Shown here piece by piece: positions 1 to 5,119 of a stretch of 5,441 nucleotides of DNA. The notes under the pieces were generated by a model. It saw only the letters and a program-made list of their open reading frames with translations. It ran no database searches and had not been told where the DNA came from. The position numbers and the translations under genes were made by a program. Within the stretch, counting starts at the first letter, position 1, and each line of letters starts with the position of its first letter. Where the stretch lies: positions 1 to 5,441 of the forward strand of contig DASUOI010000023.1 in assembly GCA_036276695.1 (NCBI GenBank). Direction: 5' to 3'. The stretch comes from JANWLD01 sp036276695. GTDB taxonomy: Bacteria > Patescibacteriota > Saccharimonadia > Saccharimonadales > 2-12-FULL-41-12.

Positions 1-521
1 AGGGTACAAAAATGTTCGGTATCGGAGGAAGGGCATTTACCCGGTCCATTGAGCGGGACTTAAGCATTGAATATAGTGCAGCCGAAAGGCTTAAGTTGAA
101 CTTTTCTTCCAGCGAGGATCATACTTCAGACAAACATAAATCAGTAGCCGAAGCTCTGGAAAAAACCTGCGGTGTCTGGGTCTCCGGAGTAGAACTTGCA
201 CTTTCGGAATATGACCAGCTTGATAGCCTGCCTCATCAGATTCTCCTATGCGGCGGCGGAGCCAGCCTTTCGAAATTAACCGAAACCCTAGGGCAGACTA
301 AATGGTATTCCACTCTGCCTTTTACCAGAAAGCCTAAGATATCCTTGATTAATCCTGAAGACGTCATAGGTATTAAAGATTTGACCGATAAAGTGAACGA
401 CCACACCTTCATAACAGCCATGGGACTGCTTAGGGTGGGCTTGGATACGATCCAACAGCAGGAGGAGGTTACTGCCTCTAGCAGTTTAAAAGCCAGATTT
501 GATAGGATATTAAGAGTATGA
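1..521 (+). CDS. FtsA/PilM-like actin-fold ATPase, C-terminal part (5' truncated by window edge)
   Basis: This is the 3' end of a longer gene. The frame is open to the window edge (codons for G-T-K precede the Met at 12), so that ATG is internal and not the start. The 172 visible residues match the last part of actin-like ATPases of the FtsA/PilM family. Counting from the Met at 12, GIGGRAFTRSIERDLSI followed by AAERLK (residues 3-28) is the typical 'GG..fT..Ia..l.i....AE.lK' segment. ILLCGGGASLSKL (77-89) is the adenosine-binding glycine motif near the C-terminal end, and FITAMGLLRVGL (133-144) fits the closing 'aiGLa' helix. The last 13 residues can form an amphipathic helix, like the FtsA membrane-targeting tail. 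Family role: FtsA anchors FtsZ to the membrane; PilM is the cytoplasmic ring ATPase of type IV pili. The N-terminal half is absent, so the two cannot be told apart. The stop codon overlaps the next start (ATGA). Confidence 0.85.
   Translation, partial: GTKMFGIGGRAFTRSIERDLSIEYSAAERLKLNFSSSEDHTSDKHKSVAEALEKTCGVWVSGVELALSEYDQLDSLPHQILLCGGGASLSKLTETLGQTKWYSTLPFTRKPKISLINPEDVIGIKDLTDKVNDHTFITAMGLLRVGLDTIQQQEEVTASSSLKARFDRILRV
504..507 (+). promoter_or_regulatory. Shine-Dalgarno for the bitopic membrane protein gene
   Basis: AGGA lies 10 bases upstream of the ATG at 518, inside the end of the preceding gene. Together with the ATGA stop/start overlap it supports 518 as the true start and suggests translational coupling. 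Confidence 0.5.
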
Positions 522-2182
522 GCGACAAGGCGAAAGATACCATCTATATAGATGTTGAAGAAGAGATAACTGGAATCATCAGCAAGGTCCAAAACAGCTC
601 AAAAGACATCGTAGCTTTGGTCTTACCCAAAAGAGCAAGCGTCCTGCAGTCCGTAGTAAACATGAAGCTCCTTAAACGGTCTGCCGAACAAGCTGGGAAG
701 AAAGTAGTTCTGATAACTTCCGAAAGCAAGATACTGCCTCTTGCAGGCGCGGTAGGCGTATTCGTGGCGTCGAACCTGACTTCCAAACCTTATGTGCCGC
801 CATCGCCGATGTCCGGCGAAAGTCCTGCTCCTGTCAGTGACTCGGAAGATGTGTCTATCGATCCTGAAACACCGGTTTCAGAACTAGCCCCAGACGCAAA
901 ATTCGCTAACGGGGATGCTGAAGGCATCGAAATAGACAATACCAAGCCGAAAGTGCCAGCAGATGGTAAGTCTGCTAAAAAATCAGGCGGCAAACTGAAA
1001 GTTCCAAGCTTTAGTAAGTTCCGCAAGCGTTTGCTCCTAGGAGGCGTTGCGTTAGTAGCGCTAATAGCCTTCTTGGTCTGGGCTATTGCCTTTGCCCCTA
1101 ATGCCCAGGTCACCGTCAGGGCTAATACTAAGGATTTACCGCTAAATATTGAGCTAAGAGCTGATAAGACAGAGGGCGCGCAAGCAGATCCGGCTAACAA
1201 AGAAGTCAGGGCTACCACCTCCGAACTGGTAAAAGAAGACAGCGAAACAATTGAAGCCACCGGTGAAAAAAATAACGGCAAGAAAGCCGACGGCAGCGTA
1301 AGTATGACTTCTACGAAATGTGCACCTGACCTGGACCAACCTTCAAATGTCCCGGCTGGCACAACTCTTAGCTTTAACGGCGTAGCCTACACTACTAAAT
1401 CTGCCACTTCTTTCAGTTCGTCTCCAAGCAGTGCCTCAGGAAGCTGTGCTACATATGACGCTAATAACTCGACCTCTATTACAGCTCAGTCCCCCGGGGA
1501 GAATGCGAATACCAGCAACTCAAATTTTAGTGTTTCTGGGCGTTCGGATGTGGATGCTGAAGGCAGTGCAAGCGGCGGAACAGATAAAATAGTAAAAATT
1601 GTTTCCGACATTGACGTCAGGAAAGCTAAAGAGCGAATAAATAGCAAACAAAATACCGCCCAAGATGAAATAGAACAACAGCTCACTCAAAGTGGCTTCA
1701 CAGCAGTAGAAGACTCATTTGATGCCGGCAATACCAAATATAATGTCACCCCTTCAGTCGGTTCTGAGTCCAAGGAGGTTACTGTTAAATCTACTACCAC
1801 TTATAAAATGCTGGGAGTTAACACGGATGATATAAAAAAGGTTATTGAAGAAGAAGTGAAAAACCAGGAAGACGGACCAAGCCAATCTATATTGAGCGAT
1901 GGGCTGAACTCGGCTAATTTCAGAATATTGAGCGAGTCTGGCGAGTCCGCTGTAGTAACCGTAGAAACCACAGTGGTCGTAGGTCCTGATGTAGATGAAG
2001 AGGCGATAAAAGCGCAGATTGCGGGCAAGAAAGATGGGGAGGCGGAGGAGATATTGAATGGTATTTCAGGCTTTTCTGATGCCCAAGTTGACATCGGCCC
2101 TTTCTGGGTTACCAGTATTCCCGAGGCTTCAAAAGTTGAATTTATAGTCCAGCAAGCAGATGGACAATCAATTCCCGAATAA
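518..2182 (+). CDS. Uncharacterised bitopic membrane protein with baseplate-J-like extracellular region
   Basis: This is a 554-residue single-pass protein of a type I associate with Saccharibacteria and related lineages; its function is not known. Residues 1-92 form a cytoplasmic alpha/beta domain with a conserved-looking core (VALVLPKRASVLQSVVNMKL at 32-51, then KKVVLITSE at 61-69 and LPLAGAVGVFVA at 73-84). Residues 93-150 are a Pro/Ser/acidic linker, and 151-171 are Lys/Arg-rich, which sets a cytoplasmic N-terminus. The transmembrane helix is about 171-193. The exterior part has a segment at about 250-345 (VPAGTTLSFNG, then ITAQSPGENANTSNS) that resembles the Baseplate_J 'ipaGT...v.A...G..N' pattern, and a C-terminal segment ending IGPFWVTSIPEASKVEFIV (526-544) that also resembles the end of that family. 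The only cysteines, C268 and C310, are both outside and could form a disulfide. The gene overlaps the FtsA/PilM-like gene by 4 bases and abuts ruvX. A structural or scaffold role at the envelope is inference. The baseplate likeness need not mean phage origin. Confidence 0.9.
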   Translation: MSDKAKDTIYIDVEEEITGIISKVQNSSKDIVALVLPKRASVLQSVVNMKLLKRSAEQAGKKVVLITSESKILPLAGAVGVFVASNLTSKPYVPPSPMSGESPAPVSDSEDVSIDPETPVSELAPDAKFANGDAEGIEIDNTKPKVPADGKSAKKSGGKLKVPSFSKFRKRLLLGGVALVALIAFLVWAIAFAPNAQVTVRANTKDLPLNIELRADKTEGAQADPANKEVRATTSELVKEDSETIEATGEKNNGKKADGSVSMTSTKCAPDLDQPSNVPAGTTLSFNGVAYTTKSATSFSSSPSSASGSCATYDANNSTSITAQSPGENANTSNSNFSVSGRSDVDAEGSASGGTDKIVKIVSDIDVRKAKERINSKQNTAQDEIEQQLTQSGFTAVEDSFDAGNTKYNVTPSVGSESKEVTVKSTTTYKMLGVNTDDIKKVIEEEVKNQEDGPSQSILSDGLNSANFRILSESGESAVVTVETTVVVGPDVDEEAIKAQIAGKKDGEAEEILNGISGFSDAQVDIGPFWVTSIPEASKVEFIVQQADGQSIPE

Positions 2183-2584
2183 ATGAGCGAACCGAAAAAT
2201 TATCTAGCCGTAGACGTAGGCGAAAAAAGAGTCGGACTGGCTATTGCAAGCGTAATAGCTAAGCTTCCGAGACCGCTTGCGATTCTTCCCAATCAAGAAG
2301 ATATCTTCCAGCGGATAAGCAAAATAGTTAAAGATGAGAATATAGATAAGATAATCGTAGGCTTGCCCAGGAACATGTCCGGCGAGGAAACTGCCCAAAG
2401 CGATTTTTCCAGGCAATTTGCAGCAAAACTGGGCGAAACAACTGGCGCGGATATAATATTCGCCGACGAAAGCCTAAGCTCTGAAAGAGTTAAAGACTCA
2501 ACTTATAAAAAAGACCCGTCAGGCTACTTAGATTCTATAGCAGCATGTTTTATACTGGAAGAATATCTGGAGACAAGCAATTGA
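2183..2584 (+). CDS. ruvX: RuvX/YqgF-type pre-16S rRNA nuclease / putative Holliday junction resolvase
   Basis: The 133-residue product has the full set of YqgF family motifs and about the usual length (E. coli YqgF is 138). The RNase H-like fold opens with LAVDVGEKRVGLA (8-20), where D11 is the first metal ligand. IIVGLPRNMSGEETAQS (57-73) is the conserved 'vvGLP..mdG' block, FADESLSSERV (93-103) carries the acidic D95-E96 pair, and YLDSIAACFILEEYL (115-129) supplies the last aspartate, D117, and the closing helix. The family is linked to 16S rRNA 5'-end maturation in E. coli and was proposed as a Holliday junction resolvase. Here the usual DERLT motif reads DESLS, so the arginine is replaced while the acidic residues remain. 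The start ATG directly follows the TAA of the upstream gene with no clear Shine-Dalgarno, which points to translational coupling. The stop overlaps the preferred mltG start (TTGA). Confidence 0.95.
   Translation: MSEPKNYLAVDVGEKRVGLAIASVIAKLPRPLAILPNQEDIFQRISKIVKDENIDKIIVGLPRNMSGEETAQSDFSRQFAAKLGETTGADIIFADESLSSERVKDSTYKKDPSGYLDSIAACFILEEYLETSN
2569..2572 (+). promoter_or_regulatory. Shine-Dalgarno deciding the mltG start
   Basis: GGAG is followed by eight bases and then TTG at 2581. No comparable motif precedes the in-frame ATG at 2545. The site lies within the last codons of ruvX. Confidence 0.6.
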
Positions 2585-3639
2585 AATACTCAAGCAGAAA
2601 AAAACTTTACCACCGACGGCAAAAAATTGCTTTGATAGTTTTTGTAGTGTTAATAATCGCTCTTGTCGCTGTCGCCGGCTTAGTGAGGAAAGCCTATACG
2701 GAAAATCTAAAACCTTTGAACAGCTCTTCCGACACGGCAATAATAGTTACCATAGACCCTGGTAGTACGCCGAGTGACATAGCAGATGCTTTAGAAAATA
2801 AAAAAGTAATAAAAAGTGCCCAAGCCTTCGAGTGGTACGTAAGAAGCAACAACCTTCGCGATAAGTTAAAAGCCGGAACATATTTGCTCACGCCGTCTCA
2901 ATCGGTTCAGGAGATAGTTAATAAGATCGTTGAAGCCGATGTCGCTACCGATCTGGTGACTATACTTCCGGGTAAAAGGCTGGATCAGATAAGAAAAGGC
3001 ATGATAGAGGCTGGTTTTTCTGAGAAAGATGTAGATAAAGCCTTGGAACCGGGCCAATATAGATCACATCCCGCTTTGACCGATCTTCCAAAAGGAGCTA
3101 GCTTGGAAGGCTATTTGTATCCTGAAAGCTTCCAGAAGGTAAAAGAGACGACAGCCAGTGAAATAATCGAGAAGTCCCTAGATGAGATGAATCGTTATTT
3201 GACTCCGGAAATTAGAGAAGGTTTCTCCAAACAGGGGCTCAATTTACACGAAGCCATCACGATAGCCTCTATAGTAGAGCAAGAAGTCAGTCGCCAGTCT
3301 GACAGGCCGGTCGTTGCCCAAGTGTTTTTAAAACGCTATAAAGAGGGTATCCAGCTGGGAGCCGATCCTACGGCATTTTATGGCGCTATTGTTGCCGGTA
3401 AGGAGCCTACGGTAGTCTATGATAGTCCATATAACACACGCCTGCATGAGGGACTGCCTCCAGGCCCTATAGGCAATGTGTCCGTATCGTCTATCGAAGC
3501 CGTAGCTTTCCCCGCCCAAACGGACTGGCTCTACTTTGTAGCGGGCGACGATGGAGTTACGCATTTCTCCAAGACCTTAGAGGAGCATGAAGCATTAACT
3601 CGCAAGCATTGCACTAAGCTATGCAATCAAACTAACTAA
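2581..3639 (+). CDS. mltG: Endolytic murein transglycosylase MltG (YceG family)
   Basis: MltG is a membrane-bound lytic transglycosylase that cuts nascent glycan strands at the outer face of the cytoplasmic membrane. I prefer the TTG at 2581 (352 residues): it has GGAG eight bases upstream, overlaps the ruvX stop as TTGA, and leaves a short basic N-tail before the membrane helix. An in-frame ATG at 2545 would add 12 residues but has no ribosome site. Numbering from 2581: basic tail 1-15, transmembrane helix about 16-35, LysM-like subdomain about 52-119, then LEGYLYPESF (175-184). The catalytic block is ITIASIVEQE, with the presumed catalytic glutamate at 233 (E218 in E. coli), followed by RPVVAQVFLKR and GADPTAFYG. 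The signature SPYNTRLHEGLPPGPIGN spans 282-299, and DWLYFVAGDDGVTHFSKTLEEH follows in two conserved pieces. All key motifs are intact. A short tail with two cysteines (HCTKLC) follows the family domain. It is the last gene of the block. Confidence 0.96.
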   Translation: MKYSSRKKLYHRRQKIALIVFVVLIIALVAVAGLVRKAYTENLKPLNSSSDTAIIVTIDPGSTPSDIADALENKKVIKSAQAFEWYVRSNNLRDKLKAGTYLLTPSQSVQEIVNKIVEADVATDLVTILPGKRLDQIRKGMIEAGFSEKDVDKALEPGQYRSHPALTDLPKGASLEGYLYPESFQKVKETTASEIIEKSLDEMNRYLTPEIREGFSKQGLNLHEAITIASIVEQEVSRQSDRPVVAQVFLKRYKEGIQLGADPTAFYGAIVAGKEPTVVYDSPYNTRLHEGLPPGPIGNVSVSSIEAVAFPAQTDWLYFVAGDDGVTHFSKTLEEHEALTRKHCTKLCNQTN

Positions 3640-3649
3640 TAACTATACT

Positions 3650-3696
3650 TTTTATGCCTTACAGGATATTTTTAAGCATAAAAGCTCTTGATTTTT
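3650..3696 (+). terminator. mltG: Candidate terminator after mltG (weak)
   Basis: TTTTATGC (3650-3657) pairs perfectly with GCATAAAA (3676-3683) around an 18-base loop, starting 11 bases after the mltG stop. A run of five T (3692-3696) follows eight bases after the stem. The stem is AT-rich and the T-run is displaced, so this is a poor fit to a classical intrinsic terminator. The loop also holds the left arm of the larger inverted repeat at 3663-3764, so the two pairings would compete or form a pseudoknot. Confidence 0.3.
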
Positions 3697-3775
3697 GCTG
3701 TAAACTTGTCTAGAATCAATTCTGAGGTAGGGTCGATATATAAGTGTTAATTCTAAAATATCCTCTACTTTTTTT
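3663..3775 (+). repeat. 10-bp perfect long-range inverted repeat followed by T7
   Basis: AGGATATTTT (3663-3672) and AAAATATCCT (3755-3764) are exact reverse complements, 82 bases apart. Four bases after the right arm comes a run of seven T (3769-3775). In RNA this would be a closing stem followed by a U-tract, as in a structured small RNA, a riboswitch-like element or a long-loop terminator. It could also be chance in AT-rich DNA. I recognise no known RNA family inside it. Confidence 0.45.
3689..3716 (+). promoter_or_regulatory. Candidate sigma70-type promoter for the LysM-CHAP gene
   Basis: TTGATT (3689-3694) and TAGAAT (3711-3716) are separated by 16 bases and match the -35 and -10 consensus at 4/6 and 5/6. 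The -10 overlaps a small dyad, AGAAT-CA-ATTCT (3712-3723). Initiation near 3723 would give a leader of over 150 bases. In DNA this AT-rich such matches are common, so this is only a candidate. Confidence 0.25.
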
Positions 3776-3801
3776 GCTTCTTAAAATAACCCAATAAAAA
3801 A

Positions 3802-3824
3802 ACAAGATAAACCGTTAATCTTGT
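3802..3824. repeat. Hairpin ACAAGAT / ATCTTGT
   Basis: A perfect 7-bp inverted repeat (3802-3808 with 3818-3824) surrounds a 9-base loop. A run of six A (3796-3801) lies directly to its left, so on the minus strand the stem is followed by a T-run, as in an intrinsic terminator reading leftward. No minus-strand gene that it would serve is visible in the window. Confidence 0.4.
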
Positions 3825-3852
3825 AAAAGTAACATAAGAAAAGTAAGCAATA

Positions 3853-3873
3853 GGTATCGCAAGCGAAGATACC
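3853..3873 (+). repeat. Hairpin GGTATC / GATACC directly before AGGAG
   Basis: A perfect 6-bp stem (3853-3858 with 3868-3873) has a 9-base loop, and its last base is immediately followed by AGGAG (3874-3878). A hairpin abutting a ribosome site could affect translation of the downstream LysM-CHAP reading frame. A role is inference only. Confidence 0.4.
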
Positions 3874-3878
3874 AGGAG
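3874..3878 (+). promoter_or_regulatory. Strong Shine-Dalgarno-like AGGAG without a standard start codon in frame
   Basis: AGGAG is the best ribosome-binding match in the gap. TTG at 3881 follows too closely and hits a stop after three codons. ATT at 3885, six bases away, is in frame with the LysM-CHAP gene, and that frame stays open to it. Confidence 0.4.
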
Positions 3879-3989
3879 ATTTGTATTCGTAATTCAATAA
3901 GCGTAACAGGGACTAAGTTAGCTGCTGTCACGACTACAAAACAAAACAGACAAGCCAAATTAAGGAATCCCACCCGGTTTTCTAAGGCT

Positions 3990-5051
3990 TTGAGGAAGCA
4001 CTACGTTAAGGCCAGCGTGCTGGCAATAAACGTAGGTTTATTCGTTGGCGTGGCTGTTTTGGTAAGCACAAGCAAGGCTCAGCCTACTCAACCCATACAA
4101 GCTTCATCTCCAAGCATTCTGGCAGCGCCCGCGCATGAAGAGTCCATTGGACCGCTTGATGAGCTTTCCTCCGCTGATATAGCCGTTAACATAGCCAAGG
4201 TTACGGCATTGCCGGAAGCAAACTCCGTACAGAATAAAGCAGATACCATAAACGCCAGCCTAGCTGTTGCGGCAGCTGACGAAAAAGTCGTTGCTAAACC
4301 ACAAATAGTATCCGAAGGCCTAAAGTCCAAAAAAGACATTATCGAATACAAGACAAAAAAGGGCGATACGGTTAAAAGTATCGCTAAACAATTCGGCATC
4401 AAACCTGAAACAGTAAGAAATTCAAATAACTTAGAAGGCAATAGTGTTGCCGTGGGGGCTAAATTGCTCATTAGTCCCGTGGACGGCCTGGTTTATCAGG
4501 TTTCGTCAGGAGATACACCTGAATCCATAGCCAGGGAGTTTGAAATCAATAAACAGACGTTAATATCTATTAACGATGCTGAATTAACCAACGAATTTAA
4601 AGTTGGCGAGCACATTATAATCCCTGATGCAGTAGTCCAACAGCAAGAGGAACAGCGTCGAGACAGTTCCATATCTTATGGTTCAGTAAATAGCTTCTCA
4701 TTCGGGTTTACCCCCATATATGGAGGAAACCAATATGCTTATGGTTGGTGCACATACTATGCCGCAGCCAGAAGCGGTGCTCCTGGCGGATGGGGCAATG
4801 CATCAACTTGGGACGACTACGCGTTGATAACTCCTGGCTGGACAGTTAGTACGATACCTAAAATAGGTTCTATAGCCCAAAGAGACGGCGGAGCGGGACA
4901 CGTAGGCATAGTCGAAGATGTTCGAATGCATAACGGACAGTTACAGATCAAATATTCTGACATGAATGGCTTGGCCGGATTCAACGCAGTCGGAAGAAGT
5001 GGCTGGGTTTCTGCCCACCAAGATTACCAGCGCTATATTTATCGCCGCTAA
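3990..5051 (+). CDS. Membrane-anchored or secreted LysM-LysM-CHAP peptidoglycan hydrolase
   Basis: From the TTG at 3990 the product has 353 residues. A basic N-terminus (RKHYVK) leads into a hydrophobic helix at about 8-26. This could be an uncleaved anchor, or a signal peptide cut after STSKA (26-30). A low-complexity linker runs to about 115. Two LysM peptidoglycan-binding domains follow: 118-162 (with KKGDTVKSIAKQFGI) and 167-212 (with SSGDTPESIAREFEI). The C-terminal CHAP amidase/endopeptidase domain has YGWCTYYAA with presumed nucleophile C254, GGWGNASTWDDYA (266-278), and GHVGIVEDV with presumed H304. A D-M-N step near 324-326 fits the place of the third polar residue. It likely cleaves peptide cross-links or the amide bond of peptidoglycan outside the cell, in wall remodelling, daughter-cell separation or attack on neighbours. 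The start is doubtful: no spaced Shine-Dalgarno precedes 3990, and the frame stays open upstream with a basic, coding-like stretch. A start at ATT 3885 would give 388 residues. Confidence 0.93.
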   Translation: MRKHYVKASVLAINVGLFVGVAVLVSTSKAQPTQPIQASSPSILAAPAHEESIGPLDELSSADIAVNIAKVTALPEANSVQNKADTINASLAVAAADEKVVAKPQIVSEGLKSKKDIIEYKTKKGDTVKSIAKQFGIKPETVRNSNNLEGNSVAVGAKLLISPVDGLVYQVSSGDTPESIAREFEINKQTLISINDAELTNEFKVGEHIIIPDAVVQQQEEQRRDSSISYGSVNSFSFGFTPIYGGNQYAYGWCTYYAAARSGAPGGWGNASTWDDYALITPGWTVSTIPKIGSIAQRDGGAGHVGIVEDVRMHNGQLQIKYSDMNGLAGFNAVGRSGWVSAHQDYQRYIYRR

Positions 5052-5085
5052 TTAATCATAAACTTTTGTAGGGTAGTTCACTCTG

Positions 5086-5091
5086 TATACT
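5086..5091 (+). promoter_or_regulatory. obg: Candidate -10 element for obg
   Basis: TATACT matches the TATAAT consensus at 5/6 and sits 28 bases before the obg ATG. No good -35 lies at the right distance (the TTTTG region near 5064-5068 is a poor match). A promoter in this 68-base gap is plausible but weakly supported; read-through from the LysM-CHAP gene is equally possible. Confidence 0.25.
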
Positions 5092-5115
5092 GCAAGCTAT
5101 TTGCTGTAAGCTATT
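5088..5115 (+). repeat. Tandem 14-bp direct repeat upstream of obg
   Basis: TACTGCAAGCTATT (5088-5101) is followed at once by TGCTGTAAGCTATT (5102-5115), which matches at 12 of 14 positions. The second copy ends four bases before the obg ATG. It fills the place where a Shine-Dalgarno would be expected, and none is evident there. It could be a paired protein-binding site, an RNA element, or a small slippage duplication. Confidence 0.6.
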
Positions 5116-5119
5116 AAAT

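Larger units (their letters stand above)
3640..3884 (+). other. AT-rich non-coding gap with several inverted repeats
   Basis: No convincing protein or tRNA gene is seen on either strand between mltG and the proposed upstream end of the LysM-CHAP reading frame. The stretch is clearly more AT-rich than the flanking genes. It holds four inverted repeats (about 3650-3683, 3663-3764, 3802-3824, 3853-3873), a seven-T run at 3769-3775, one weak promoter candidate, and AGGAG at 3874-3878. It probably contains the end of the mltG transcript and the promoter and leader of the LysM-CHAP gene. The frame used by the LysM-CHAP gene is free of stops from 3819 onward. Confidence 0.6.

Noticed and set aside
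12..14. ATG at 12 as the start of the first gene.
   Set aside because: The frame continues upstream to the window edge, and the residues around it fall in the middle of the FtsA/PilM fold, so the protein must begin earlier.
461..474. GGAGGAGGTTACTG resembles a very strong Shine-Dalgarno.
   Set aside because: It lies within the ATPase gene coding for E-E-V-T, and no ATG, GTG or TTG start follows at a usable distance. A similar AAGGAGGTTACTG at 1772-1784 is likewise coding (K-E-V-T).
790..1362. 190-codon open frame on the minus strand.
   Set aside because: It is a shadow of the bitopic membrane protein gene, whose plus-strand product has clear domain order and junctions. The minus-strand product is low-complexity Ser/Ala/Leu with no recognisable motif.
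1265..1553. Prophage or phage-derived contractile injection system, suggested by the baseplate-J likeness.
   Set aside because: No tail, sheath, spike or capsid gene is visible, the neighbours are housekeeping genes, and the gene is tightly embedded in the operon.
3640..3884. Possible tRNA or tmRNA gene in the mltG-LysM gap.
   Set aside because: I found no cloverleaf, no GGTTCGAATCC-like T-arm and no CCA end. The stretch is too AT-rich with short isolated stems.
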